Positions 24,202 through 32,342 of a stretch of 64,000 nt of DNA are shown here, in pieces (within the stretch, counting starts at the first letter, position 1; each line of letters opens with the position of its first letter). The notes under the pieces are model-generated. The model was not told the DNA's origin, made no database searches, and worked only from the letters and a program-made list of their open reading frames with translations. The stretch is from Nonomuraea sp. SYSU D8015 (GTDB lineage: Bacteria > Actinomycetota > Actinomycetes > Streptosporangiales > Streptosporangiaceae), in NCBI RefSeq assembly GCF_008065375.1, contig NZ_VJYI01000035.1, positions 1 to 64,000 of the forward strand, in the 5' to 3' direction. Position numbers and translations under genes: made by a program.

Positions 24202-25464
24202 TTATATGCCGTTTTTATCCGTACGGCGAGAGCCTGTGGCGTTCGAACGTCGCCGGCCGGCCGAGAGAACGGCCGCCGCCACGAGCGCGAACACGGCGGG
24301 AACCACGAGGTAGACGCCGCAGAACGCCAGTGCCACCAGTGACATTCCGGTGCCCACGACGGCCGTGTTCCGGTGCCGCCCCGCGGGCAGCATCCGCACC
24401 GCCGCCGCCACGCCGGCCGCCGTGACGGCGGCCAGGCACGCCGAGGTCGCCCGCATCAGCAGGTCGAGATCCACCGCCCACACGAGCACGGGCAGGCACA
24501 GCGCGGCCAGCAACCCCAGGCTCCGGTACGGCGTGCGCCCCGGCTCCCCGCCCGCCGCGAACCAGCCGGGCAGCGCCCCGTCCCTGGCCAGGGCGGCCCC
24601 CAGCCGCGCGGCCCCGGCGAGGTAGGTGTTGACCGCCCCGAAGGTCAGCAGCAGGGCCAGAACCCCGGTCACCGGCCGGGCGGCTCCGCCGAGGCCGGTC
24701 TCCAGCATCGCCGTCAGCGGCGCTCCTGTCATGTCCGCGCCCAGTACGCCGAGGGAGGTGATCGACACCCCGAGGTACAGGACGGCGATCACGGCGAGCG
24801 TCACCACCGTGGCCCTGACCAGGCCGTTCGTCCGGTCCTCGAACTCGGCCGACAGGTGGCTGGCCGCCTCCCAGCCGACGAAGGCGAACATGAGCACCCC
24901 GGCCGCGCTCGCCACGCCCGCCAGGCCGTGCGGCGCGAAGGGGGTGAAGTTGCCGGCGTCGGCATGCGGGGCGGCGCTGATCACGGCGGCGGTCAGCAGC
25001 GCGACCAGCACCGCCACGAAGCCGATCTGCAGCCGCCCGGAGGTACGCAGGCCGGCGGCGTTGGCCGCGAAGGCGGCGATCATGATGAGCCAGGCGGCCA
25101 GGGTGCCGTCCAGGCCGAAGCACGCCTCGACGTACTGGCCGCCCACGAGCGCGCCCGCGACGGTCCCGATGGGGACCGCGCCGAAGAACCACCATCCGGT
25201 CACGGCGGAGGCGTGTCGGCCGAACGCGTGCCCGACGAAGCTCGCCACTCCCCCGCCGTCCGAATGACGTGCGCCGAGTGCGGCGAAGGTCAGCGCGACG
25301 GGGACGCTCAGCGCGAGCAGCCCCACCCAGGCCAGCACGGAGGCGGGCCCCGCGGCGGAGGCGGCCAGGTGCGGGAGCACCAGCATCCCGGGCCCCAGCA
25401 CCGCCCCGACCAGCAGCGCCGCGCCCTGTCCCGCCGTCATGTGAGCATACGTCTGTTGCGTCAT
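24202..25464 (-). CDS. Amino acid permease (APC superfamily)
   Basis: A 420-residue membrane protein with about twelve helices. The first helix carries LVGAVLGPGMLVLPHLAASA, equivalent to the G-S/T-G-I substrate loop of APC amino acid/polyamine transporters, and VGWEAASHLSAEF matches the helix 6 break. It resembles YjeH-type exporters of hydrophobic amino acids, though direction cannot be read from sequence. The start at 25464 (MTQQTYAHM) is preferred; ATG 25440 is also possible. It is divergent from an Lrp/AsnC regulator with 81 bases between, so that regulator probably controls it. Confidence 0.84.
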   Translation of the reverse strand: MTQQTYAHMTAGQGAALLVGAVLGPGMLVLPHLAASAAGPASVLAWVGLLALSVPVALTFAALGARHSDGGGVASFVGHAFGRHASAVTGWWFFGAVPIGTVAGALVGGQYVEACFGLDGTLAAWLIMIAAFAANAAGLRTSGRLQIGFVAVLVALLTAAVISAAPHADAGNFTPFAPHGLAGVASAAGVLMFAFVGWEAASHLSAEFEDRTNGLVRATVVTLAVIAVLYLGVSITSLGVLGADMTGAPLTAMLETGLGGAARPVTGVLALLLTFGAVNTYLAGAARLGAALARDGALPGWFAAGGEPGRTPYRSLGLLAALCLPVLVWAVDLDLLMRATSACLAAVTAAGVAAAVRMLPAGRHRNTAVVGTGMSLVALAFCGVYLVVPAVFALVAAAVLSAGRRRSNATGSRRTDKNGI

Positions 25465-25529
25465 GTCGCCGAAATTAGTCCATATGCACGAACCAGCCGG
25501 GTCTGTGCCGAACGCCTGACCGGACAGCC

Positions 25530-25543
25530 ATGCAAATATGCAT
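25530..25543. promoter_or_regulatory. Predicted Lrp/AsnC operator
   Basis: ATGCAAATATGCAT has arms ATGCA and TGCAT around four A/T bases, in otherwise GC-rich DNA. It ends two bases before the AsnC-type start codon and lies in the gap shared with the divergent permease. AT-centred dyads of this kind are typical targets of feast/famine regulators. Autoregulation and control of the permease are inferred. Confidence 0.5.
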
Positions 25544-25545
25544 AC

Positions 25546-26007
25546 ATGGATGAACTTGATTCGGAGATCGTGCGCTTGCTCCAAACGGATGCTCGGCAGT
25601 CGAACAGGGAGCTCGCCCGCCAGCTCGGCATCGCCCCCTCCACCTGCCTGGAGCGGGTCAGGGCGCTCACCCGCCGCGGCGTCATCCGCGGCTACCACGC
25701 CGACATCGACCCGGCCGCGCTCAACCGCGGCGTGCAGGCCATGGTGTCGGTCCAGGTACGCCCGCTCAGCCGGGCCGTGATCAACGCGTTCAAGTCGTCG
25801 GCCGCCGAGATGCCCGAGGTGCTCAGCGTGTTCGTGCTCGCGGGCGGGGACGACTTCCTGCTGCACGTGGCGGTCCAGGACCTGGATCACCTGCACGCGT
25901 TCCTGCTGGACAAGCTGAGCAAACGCAAGGAGATCGTCGGCTTTCGCACGTCGGTGATCTTCCAGCAGGTTCAGAAGCCCGTGCCGACCCGCCTGCCGGA
26001 AACCTGA
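25546..26007 (+). CDS. Lrp/AsnC-family transcriptional regulator
   Basis: A 153-residue feast/famine regulator. The N-terminal helix-turn-helix domain (residues 1-50) reads MDELDSEIVRLLQTDARQSN and RELARQLGIAPSTCLERVRA. The C-terminal RAM domain, which binds an amino acid and makes octamers, includes MPEVLSVFVLAGGDDFLLHV and LSKRKEIVGFRTSVIFQ. ATG 25546 is the natural start; an apparent longer frame is only overlap with the permease region. Divergence from an amino acid permease suggests it governs amino acid export or uptake. Confidence 0.92.
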   Translation: MDELDSEIVRLLQTDARQSNRELARQLGIAPSTCLERVRALTRRGVIRGYHADIDPAALNRGVQAMVSVQVRPLSRAVINAFKSSAAEMPEVLSVFVLAGGDDFLLHVAVQDLDHLHAFLLDKLSKRKEIVGFRTSVIFQQVQKPVPTRLPET

Positions 26008-26076
26008 CTTTCGTCAGGTGCGGTTCTGTACGGTCGGCAGATCCGGCGGAGGGCGGGTCCTTTCTAGATTTCTCGC

Positions 26077-27477
26077 GTGAAAACCCTCCTGATCGGTCTG
26101 TTCACGGCGACGACCCTCGCCGCCCCGGCCCCCTCCATGACCTCTGCCGCCATTGACACCTACATGCGCGACGCGCTGGAATCCACCGGTCTGCCCGGCG
26201 TGTCCGTGGTCGTCACGCACGCCGGCAAGGTGGTGCACGCCGCCGGCTACGGCCACGACTCCCAGGGCCGCGCGGTCACCGAGAACACGCCGATGCGGGT
26301 GGCCTCCGTGAGCAAGTCGTTCACCGCGATGGCGGTCATGACGCTCGTGGAGCGCGGCAAGATCAAGTTGGACGAGCCAGTGACCGCGCAGCTTCGCGGC
26401 TTCACGATGGACGACCCGCGCGCGGCCCGGATCACCGTGCGACAGCTGCTGAACCAGACCTCCGGCCTGTCGGACACCACGGTCGACGTCAACGAGCTGA
26501 ACGACGCCACGTCGCTCGCCGACTACACCGCCCGTCTGGCCGACGACGGGCTGCGCGCCGATCCCGGCACCCGCTGGGAGTACTGCAACGTCAACTACAA
26601 CCTGGCCGCCAGGCTGGTCGAGGTGGCGAGCGGGCGGTCGTTCGGCGACTATCTGCGTGAGCGGGTGTTCGGTCCCCTCGGCATGAAGTCCAGCGCCGTC
26701 AGCGACCAGGTCGTCAAGCCGGCCGACGGCTACAACTCGATCTTCGGTGTCTGGCTCCCGCGCCCCGAGCTGCCTGCCTTCCTCGACGACAGCGGCTCGG
26801 GAGGCGTCATCACCACGGCCGCGGACATGGGCAAATGGCTGATCGCCCAGACCGGGGACGGCCGTCCGCTGGTCAAGCGCCAGAGCCTGGAGACCATGCA
26901 CGCGCCCACCCCGATCCGCGACTACGGCATGGGCTGGGGCGTGGACGACGAGACCGGGCAGCTCACGCACTCCGGCAACCTGTTCACCTACACCGCCGTG
27001 GAGGCCATCTCACCCAAGACCGGCTACGGCATCGCCGTCATGACCAACAGCGCCGCACTCCAGGACGACGCCTACGCGATCATGCTGGGACTGTCGGCCA
27101 TGAGCGAAGGCCGAACCCCGGAGCCGCCCGGGGGCGACCGGCAACTCTACGAGCTGGTCCTGGGCGTGATCGCGCTGGCGGCGATCGGCCTCGCGGCCGT
27201 GGGCGCGATGCGGGCACGGCGCTGGGCCGCCAGGCGGGCGGGCAAGCCGCGGTGGCGGATCGGACTGCGCCTGGTGCCGGTCCTCCTGCCCGCGGCTGTG
27301 CTGGCGGCATACCCGGATCTGCTCTCGTTCCTGATGAACGGGCGCACGGTCACGTGGGCGCAGCTCACGTACTTCCCCGCGCCGCTGTCGATCGCGCTGG
27401 CCGTCACGGCGCTCGCGGGGGTGCTGGTTGCGGCGGCCCGCACGTACACGCTGTGCTCTCTGGCCTCTGGCAGATGA
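26077..27477 (+). CDS. Serine hydrolase of the beta-lactamase/class C type, membrane anchored
   Basis: A 466-residue protein with a short signal peptide. The catalytic domain (residues 24-345) has the SxxK nucleophile motif S77-V-S-K80, the YxN motif Y169-C-N171 and a late THSGNLF motif matching the HxG/KTG box. Such proteins include D-aminopeptidases, esterases and PBP4-like hydrolases; beta-lactam hydrolysis cannot be claimed. A C-terminal region of about 110 residues carries three predicted membrane helices (LVLGVIALAAIGLAAVGAM, LVPVLLPAAVLAAYPDLL, ALAVTALAGVLVAAA). The enzyme domain is thus displayed outside the membrane. Confidence 0.85.
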   Translation: MKTLLIGLFTATTLAAPAPSMTSAAIDTYMRDALESTGLPGVSVVVTHAGKVVHAAGYGHDSQGRAVTENTPMRVASVSKSFTAMAVMTLVERGKIKLDEPVTAQLRGFTMDDPRAARITVRQLLNQTSGLSDTTVDVNELNDATSLADYTARLADDGLRADPGTRWEYCNVNYNLAARLVEVASGRSFGDYLRERVFGPLGMKSSAVSDQVVKPADGYNSIFGVWLPRPELPAFLDDSGSGGVITTAADMGKWLIAQTGDGRPLVKRQSLETMHAPTPIRDYGMGWGVDDETGQLTHSGNLFTYTAVEAISPKTGYGIAVMTNSAALQDDAYAIMLGLSAMSEGRTPEPPGGDRQLYELVLGVIALAAIGLAAVGAMRARRWAARRAGKPRWRIGLRLVPVLLPAAVLAAYPDLLSFLMNGRTVTWAQLTYFPAPLSIALAVTALAGVLVAAARTYTLCSLASGR

Positions 27478-27655
27478 GTACGTCGATTTATTGTGTTGCG
27501 CCGGATTCTGGTGGACCCGTACTGTCGTGGACATGCGCCTTTACCTGTAATTCGCAGCTTCAGTCCGTCCGTCCATCCAGACGCGGCAGCTGAGCATGTC
27601 GACCGGCCTTCGTTCGCGAGTGAGCCGCGTCATGAGTTACGTAAAGGAGCCTCTC

Positions 27656-27796
27656 ATGCGAGTTCGCGCAGCCAAGAAGAGCAAGAAGACCCCGGCCTTC
27701 CCCGGGCGGGAGATGCCGCCCGTGCCACGGCAGATGCCCCGGATGCCGCAGCGTCCGATCGCGCCGCCCCGGCGCATCCCGCCCAAGGGCCGCTGA
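27656..27796 (+). CDS. Small Pro/Arg-rich protein (46 residues)
   Basis: A 46-residue basic peptide with an excellent ribosome binding site (AAAGGAG, six bases before ATG 27656). An in-frame ATG at 27632 would add eight residues, but it has a weaker site. The N-terminal third is lysine-rich (RVRAAKKSKKTPAFPG) and the rest alternates proline with arginine and methionine (PRQMPRMPQRPIAPPRRIPP). No family is recognised. It is followed by a strong terminator, so it looks like a genuine monocistronic gene. It resembles proline-rich nucleic-acid- or ribosome-binding peptides in composition only. Confidence 0.6.
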   Translation: MRVRAAKKSKKTPAFPGREMPPVPRQMPRMPQRPIAPPRRIPPKGR

Positions 27797-27820
27797 GACA
27801 ACTACCGGGATGGGTAGTTC

Positions 27821-27860
27821 GGGGCGCCGCCTCCCCTGTTACGCCTGGAGGCGGCGCCCC
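27821..27860. terminator. Strong hairpin between convergent genes
   Basis: A perfect 14-base-pair stem (GGGGCGCCGCCTCC with its complement) closes a 12-base loop at 27835-27846. It lies 24 bases after the small Pro/Arg-rich gene and 5 bases beyond the thiolase stop, so it can serve both transcripts. There is no long T-run on either side, as is common in actinomycetes. A smaller stem, ACTACC with GGTAGT, precedes it at about 27801-27818. Confidence 0.75.
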
Positions 27861-27865
27861 ACCGT

Positions 27866-29011
27866 TCAAAGCCGCTCGATGATGGTGACGTTGGCCTGGC
27901 CGCCGCCCTCGCACATCGTCTGCAGCCCGTAGCGGCCTGCCGTGCGCTCCAGCTCGTGCAGGAGCTTGGTCATCAGGATCGCGCCCGTGCCGCCCAGCGG
28001 GTGGCCGAGCGCGATGGCGCCGCCGTTGGGGTTGACCTTGGCGGGGTCGGCGCCCAGCTCCTGCATCCAGGCCAGCGGCACCGGGGCGAACGCCTCGTTG
28101 ATCTCCACGACGTCGATGTCGTCGATCGACATGCCGGCCTTCTTCAGCGCCCGCTGCGTGGCGGGGATCGGCGCGGTCAGCATGTAGACGGGGTCGTCGC
28201 CCATGAGCGCGAGCTGGTGGATGCGGGCGCGCGGCCTCAGCCCGTGGTCCTTGACGGCCTGCTCGGAGGCGATCAGCACGGCGCCGGAGCCGTCGGAGAT
28301 CTGTGAGGAGGTGGCGGCGGTGATCTGGCCGCCCTCCTTCAGGGTCTTCAGCGCGGCCATCTTCTCCAGCGTGGTGTCCGGGCGCGGGCCCTCGTCGTCC
28401 TCGACGCCGTTGATGGGCTCGATCTGGTCCTTGAAGTGGCCGTTCGCGATGGCCTTGGCGGCCCGCTGGTGGGACTCGAAGGCGTACTTCTCCAGCACCT
28501 CCCGCGTGTAGCCCCATTTCTCGCACATGAGCTCCGCGCCGCGGAACTGCGAGATCTCCTGCTTGCCGTACCGCTCGACCCATTTGTCACCGAACGGGAA
28601 CGGCATGCCCTTCTCCAGGGCGGCCGTGATCGACGAGCCCATGGGCACGATGCTCATCGACTCGACGCCGGCGGCCACGACGAGGTCCTGGGTGCCCGAC
28701 ATGACGCCCTGGGCGGCAAAGTGGATCGACTGCTGCGAGGAGCCGCACTGCCGGTCGATCGTGACACCCGCGGTGGTCTCCGGCAGGCCCGCCGACAGCC
28801 AGGCGTTGCGCGCGATGTCCATGCTCTGGGGGCCGAACTGCATGACGCACCCCATGATGACGTCCTCGACCGCGGCGGGGTCGACGCCGGTGCGGTCGAT
28901 CAGCGCCTTCAGCGTGTGAGCGGCCAGGTCCGTGGGATGGACGCCGGAAAGGCCGCCCTTCTTCTTGCCGACGGGGGTGCGGACCGCCCCGACGATGTAC
29001 GCCTCTGCCAC
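27866..29011 (-). CDS. Acetyl-CoA C-acyltransferase (thiolase)
   Basis: A 381-residue thiolase for the last step of fatty acid beta-oxidation, or its reverse. The acyl-accepting cysteine is in VTIDRQCGSSQQSIHFAAQG, the NEAF motif is VVEINEAFAPVPLAWM, the GHP histidine is in NGGAIALGHPLGGTGA. The usual second cysteine of the CxGGG loop appears as MCEGGGQANVTI near the end. The start at 29011 is GTG or ATG in the MAEAYIVGAVRTPVG context after AGGAGG. A palindromic operator lies 51 bases upstream, shared with the acyl-CoA dehydrogenase at 33938. Confidence 0.93.
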   Translation of the reverse strand: MAEAYIVGAVRTPVGKKKGGLSGVHPTDLAAHTLKALIDRTGVDPAAVEDVIMGCVMQFGPQSMDIARNAWLSAGLPETTAGVTIDRQCGSSQQSIHFAAQGVMSGTQDLVVAAGVESMSIVPMGSSITAALEKGMPFPFGDKWVERYGKQEISQFRGAELMCEKWGYTREVLEKYAFESHQRAAKAIANGHFKDQIEPINGVEDDEGPRPDTTLEKMAALKTLKEGGQITAATSSQISDGSGAVLIASEQAVKDHGLRPRARIHQLALMGDDPVYMLTAPIPATQRALKKAGMSIDDIDVVEINEAFAPVPLAWMQELGADPAKVNPNGGAIALGHPLGGTGAILMTKLLHELERTAGRYGLQTMCEGGGQANVTIIERL

Positions 29012-29024
29012 AGTGCCTCCTGCA

Positions 29025-29076
29025 AACCGAGCATTATTCGGTTACTAGGGTCAGACTACAACAGAACGACGTTCTG
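29025..29076 (-). promoter_or_regulatory. Thiolase promoter region with CAGAA-N5-TTCTG operator
   Basis: CAGAACGACGTTCTG at 29062-29076 is a perfect palindrome with one central base. On the reverse strand TAGTCT (29058-29053), three bases further, is a likely -10 element, so the dyad would lie in the promoter spacer. A second dyad, AACCGA-N7-TCGGTT (29025-29043), lies in the expected 5' leader. The first dyad reappears, with the same flanks (AACAGAA...TTCTGG), before the acyl-CoA dehydrogenase gene at 33938, which supports a real binding site for a fatty-acid regulator. Confidence 0.65.
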
Positions 29077-29083
29077 GCGCTGC

Positions 29084-29746
29084 TCACCCCGGCGGCAGAA
29101 GGTCCTCCGCCGCGTCCACGCGGAACCGCCACCGGTCCACGACCAGCCCGTTCAGCTTGTCGGACAGCTCCAGGGCCAGCGCCCCCAGCTTCATCTGCTC
29201 GTCCCCGCGCAGCTCGATCGCGGTCAGCTCGGTGGCGAAGGGCAGCAGCTCCTGGACGGCCGGCGGCTGACCCTTCTGCGGCACCAGCACGGCCTTGACG
29301 TCGCCCGCCGTGAACGTGAACTCGTCGTCCTCCTGCGGCTCCAGCAGCGGCGCCAGCTCCTCCGCCGTGGGGCGCACCGGGACGATCACCGCCGGTCCCG
29401 TGTTCTCCTCATCCGATGGATCGGTCACCTCGCCCCGGCAGACCGCGAGGCCCTTGAGCCGGAAGGCGATGCCCTCGGCGAGGTAGCGGTCGAAGAAGTC
29501 CAGCGGCAGCGGGCCCTCGGCGGCCACCCGCACCGCCCAGACCTTTTCCAGCTCGCCGCCCGACAGGTCGGGGTCGGCCTCCACGGGCGCGTAGACCCGG
29601 ACGTCGGTGGCCACGACGTCGTCGCCGTCCGCCCTGGCGCCGGGATCGGCCAGCCGGACGATGCGCAGCAGCTCGGCCGGGCTCGGTTTGGCCGGCAGCG
29701 CCGCCGTCGGGCCAGTACGCAGTCTCCGCTTCGCCATCCAGCCCAT
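29084..29746 (-). CDS. Conserved-looking protein of unknown function
   Basis: A 220-residue soluble protein that I cannot assign. It is acidic, without signal peptide, membrane helices or a known catalytic motif. It begins MGWMAKRRLRTGPTAALPAK after GGAGG placed five bases from ATG 29746. Notable segments are DVRVYAPVEADPDLSGGELE, PLDFFDRYLAEGIAFRLKGL and MKLGALALELSDKLNGLVVD. The alternation of strands and helices suggests a compact alpha/beta fold. It lies 26 bases downstream of the first sortase gene on the same strand and may be co-transcribed with it. Third-position GC is very high, so the frame is real. Confidence 0.6.
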   Translation of the reverse strand: MGWMAKRRLRTGPTAALPAKPSPAELLRIVRLADPGARADGDDVVATDVRVYAPVEADPDLSGGELEKVWAVRVAAEGPLPLDFFDRYLAEGIAFRLKGLAVCRGEVTDPSDEENTGPAVIVPVRPTAEELAPLLEPQEDDEFTFTAGDVKAVLVPQKGQPPAVQELLPFATELTAIELRGDEQMKLGALALELSDKLNGLVVDRWRFRVDAAEDLLPPG

Positions 29747-29772
29747 GCCCGCCTCCGCGCTCGGTCAGCTTC

Positions 29773-30543
29773 TCAGCTTCGGTAGGAGCTCGTCATCGTC
29801 GCGTAGACGATGATGTTGTCGGTGTAGTGCCCGGTACGCCGATCGTAGGTGCCGCCGCAGGTGATCAGGTGGAGCTGGGCGTTGTCCCGCGGCCCATAGA
29901 CGCGCTCGGTCGGGAACGTCTGCTTGTTCGCCTGCTCCACCCCGCCGACGGTGAAGACCGCCGTGGTCCCGTCCTGACGCTTGACCTCGATGGTGTCACC
30001 ATTCTTGATCCGGAACAACGGGCTGAACACCGCGCTGCGCGTCCTGGTGTCCTTGTGCCCCAGCAGCACGGCGGGGCCGGCCTCGCCCGGGGTGGACATG
30101 TTCCGGTACCAGCCGACCAGGTTGGGGTCGTCCGGCGGCGGCACCTGGATCGTGCCGTTCTTGGCCAGACCGACGGACTTGATCGGGGCGTTGATCCCCA
30201 GCCGCTTGACCACGATCCTGATGGGCGTGGACGGCAGCATCGGCGGGGCCGGGGTGATCTGGGGCACCGGCGGCGGCACGTCGGGGGCGGCCTGGAACAA
30301 CGCCTGCTCGGGCTGGCCCGTGGCCTTGCCGCTCGGCTGGGTCTGCAGGGATAACGCGTCCCTCTCCGAGGCGAGGCCGTACTCGTCGGGCGAGCGCATC
30401 ACGATCAACAACCCGGCCACCACGGTGACGACGCCCGCGATGGCGGCCACGATCAGCACGGTCCTGAGCGCCGTGCTCCCTTTGTCCTCGGGCGGCGGGG
30501 GCGGTGCGGCCCCGCCACCGCCGTAGGGGTAGTAGCTGGACAC
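29773..30543 (-). CDS. Class F sortase
   Basis: A 256-residue membrane-anchored transpeptidase. A Gly/Pro-rich cytoplasmic head and a helix at about residues 27-49 (LRTVLIVAAIAGVVTVVAGL) precede a linker and the sortase barrel. Catalytic histidine is in VLLGHKDTRTRSAVFSPL, the cysteine in LHLITCGGTYDRRTGHY, and the closing strand is YTDNIIVYATM; the arginine after the Cys (DRRTGHY) is in the expected place. Sortases cleave C-terminal sorting signals and attach proteins to the wall. It follows the stalk-protein gene at 30549 by 5 bases, its presumed substrate. Confidence 0.88.
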   Translation of the reverse strand: MSSYYPYGGGGAAPPPPPEDKGSTALRTVLIVAAIAGVVTVVAGLLIVMRSPDEYGLASERDALSLQTQPSGKATGQPEQALFQAAPDVPPPVPQITPAPPMLPSTPIRIVVKRLGINAPIKSVGLAKNGTIQVPPPDDPNLVGWYRNMSTPGEAGPAVLLGHKDTRTRSAVFSPLFRIKNGDTIEVKRQDGTTAVFTVGGVEQANKQTFPTERVYGPRDNAQLHLITCGGTYDRRTGHYTDNIIVYATMTSSYRS

Positions 30544-30548
30544 CGCGG

Positions 30549-31427
30549 TCAGCCTCGGGTGGCGTTACGACGACGCATGACGAGCCCGCCCACGGTGGCG
30601 GCCGCGATCAGCGCGGCGCCTGTGAGGATGAACATCCGCCCGTCGGGGCCCATCTCCCCACCGGCACCGGTATCCGCCCCGGCCTTGGGGGTCCGGGAGT
30701 TCCTTCTGCTCTCGCTCGGGGTCACGGTGACCGTCGCGGTGCTGGTCCTGGTCGGCCTGGGGGTGCTCGAAGTGGTCGTGTTCGTCGGGGTGGCGGTGTT
30801 GGTGTTGGTGTTGGTCGGCGTGGTCGTGGCGGTGTTGGTGGCCGAGCCGACGACCAGGTTGACGGAGGGCCCGCCGGAGGCTCCCGGCGTGCAGGTGTAG
30901 GTGGCGCCATTGACCTGAAGTGTGAACCCTTCGCCCTTGAGGCCTATGGTCCCCGATGCGGTGGGCGTGACCACCATGGTCATGGCTGGCACCGACAAGG
31001 TGGCGCCGGGTGTCACCGTCACGGTCGCCTGCTGAGACGCCGAGCCGCTGGCTGTAATCCGGGCCGAAGGCACCGGCGCCCCGCTCGGACTGACGGTGCC
31101 GGTCGCCGCGATAGTGCTGCCCGGCGTGAGCGTCGCCGTTGCCGTCGCCGTCAGCCCCGGTGAATGCGAGGGCGTGCCCGTCGGAGGGCGGACGTCCCAC
31201 GTGAGCGTAACCGTGGAACTGGGCGTGATGGCCCCGGCCGGAGTCCGCAGCTCCATGTTGAACCAAGCGGACGACTGCGTCCCGCAGCTATAAACCACGT
31301 CCACCGGTGCGGCTAGAGCCGCGACCACCGGCAGTCCGCCGAAGATCCCTGCGCCTAGGACGGCCATGGCAGATGTCTTGAGGGCGAGGCGGCGCCGCGC
31401 CTTGGACGTCAGCACTTCCATCTCCAT
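30549..31427 (-). CDS. Surface stalk protein, putative sortase substrate 1
   Basis: A 292-residue secreted protein. An N-terminal signal peptide (basic start, then MAVLGAGIFGGLPVVAALAA) leads to a beta-rich domain with paired cysteines (VVYSCGTQSS and ATYTCTPGASG). A low-complexity stalk follows, dominated by Thr/Asn/Pro (TNTNTNTATPTNTTTSSTP). The C-terminus has the order of a sorting signal: TPKAGADTG, then a hydrophobic helix (MFILTGAALIAAATVGGLVM) and a basic tail RRRN. The TPKAGADTG box is not LPXTG but resembles TPRGGVDSG in the other stalk protein of this block. It is probably anchored by the adjacent sortase. Confidence 0.8.
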   Translation of the reverse strand: MEMEVLTSKARRRLALKTSAMAVLGAGIFGGLPVVAALAAPVDVVYSCGTQSSAWFNMELRTPAGAITPSSTVTLTWDVRPPTGTPSHSPGLTATATATLTPGSTIAATGTVSPSGAPVPSARITASGSASQQATVTVTPGATLSVPAMTMVVTPTASGTIGLKGEGFTLQVNGATYTCTPGASGGPSVNLVVGSATNTATTTPTNTNTNTATPTNTTTSSTPRPTRTSTATVTVTPSESRRNSRTPKAGADTGAGGEMGPDGRMFILTGAALIAAATVGGLVMRRRNATRG

Positions 31428-31547
31428 TTCAGCGCAGTATCAACAGTCGTGCCAGAATCCCAGCCATTGGTCACAGATTGGTTGAGATCTTACGAACTGT
31501 CCCTGTCAACTTCCGGTAAACCGCCGAATCGGCCACACCCAGTTCCC

Positions 31548-32342
31548 TCATCCCTTCTTCTTGGACAACGTCGCGTACACGACGATGTTGTCCGTGTAGC
31601 TGTGCGTCTGCTTGTTGTAGACGCCGCCACACGTGATGAGCCTGAGCTGGGAGTCGTCCGTGTTCCCATACACCCGGGAGGTCGGGAACGCCGACTTGCT
31701 GACCTGCTCGATCCCGCTCACCGTGAACCGCGTGACCTTCCCGTCCGACCGGTACACGTAAATGTGATCTCCCTTGGCCAGCTCCCGCAGCCGGTCGAAG
31801 ACGGCCGGGCCCTTGCGGGTGCTCACGTGGCCGTTGATGATCGCCGGCCCCACTTCGCCCGGCACCGGCGAGAAGCGGTACCAGCCGGTCTGGTTGGGCT
31901 TGCTCAGCGGCGGGACGCCCAGGTTGCCCTTGAGGTCCACGGTGACCGCGCCGATCGGCGAGTTCACCTTGATCTTGGGGATCTTGATGCGGGCCGGCTT
32001 GGCCTTGGCCTTGGCGGCCTTGGTCTTGGGCGCGGGGATCGGGGCGACGGTCGGCAGGGCCGCGAGCGGCGGCGGCGCGTCCAGACGGGCCGGCGTCAGC
32101 GGCTTGTTCTTGCCGCCGGGACCGACCGTGGGAGGCAGGACGAACGCGCCCGCGTTCTCGACCTGGACCGAGGTCGGCTCGTCTCTGGCAGCGGCGAGCG
32201 AGCCCGAGCCGTCGTCCACCGGGGGCGCCAGCGACAGCAGGCTCACCATGATCGCGCCGACGCCGGCCAGCGACCCGGCGATCAGGAGCCCCGGCAGCGC
32301 CTTCTGCAGGGGGGTCTTCTGCGTCGGGTTCTCGGCCATCAC
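31548..32342 (-). CDS. Class F sortase (second)
   Basis: A 264-residue sortase paralogous to the one at 29773-30543. A membrane helix (PGLLIAGSLAGVGAIMVSLL) and a long Ala/Pro/Lys-rich linker precede the barrel, which starts near ARIKIPKIKVNSPIGAVTVD. Catalytic residues are the histidine in AIINGHVSTRKGPAVFD and the cysteine in LRLITCGGVYNKQTHSY, with YTDNIVVYATL closing the fold. Translation starts at GTG 32342, overlapping the stalk-gene stop (GTGATG), with GGGAGGAG nearby. The basic residue after the Cys is Lys (YNKQTHSY) where the first sortase has Arg, which deserves checking because that arginine is usually essential. Confidence 0.87.
   Translation of the reverse strand: MMAENPTQKTPLQKALPGLLIAGSLAGVGAIMVSLLSLAPPVDDGSGSLAAARDEPTSVQVENAGAFVLPPTVGPGGKNKPLTPARLDAPPPLAALPTVAPIPAPKTKAAKAKAKPARIKIPKIKVNSPIGAVTVDLKGNLGVPPLSKPNQTGWYRFSPVPGEVGPAIINGHVSTRKGPAVFDRLRELAKGDHIYVYRSDGKVTRFTVSGIEQVSKSAFPTSRVYGNTDDSQLRLITCGGVYNKQTHSYTDNIVVYATLSKKKG

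Noticed and set aside
24373..25545. Long N-terminal extension of the AsnC-type frame
   Set aside because: It is antisense to the amino acid permease; the conserved regulator starts at 25546.
26077..27477. Calling the serine hydrolase a resistance beta-lactamase
   Set aside because: The SxxK/YxN motifs are shared by esterases and peptidases, and the membrane-bound C-terminus is untypical for resistance enzymes.
30770..30850. Repeats in the stalk-protein gene as a CRISPR-like array
   Set aside because: They are short in-frame codon repeats for Thr/Asn/Pro without spacers of constant length.
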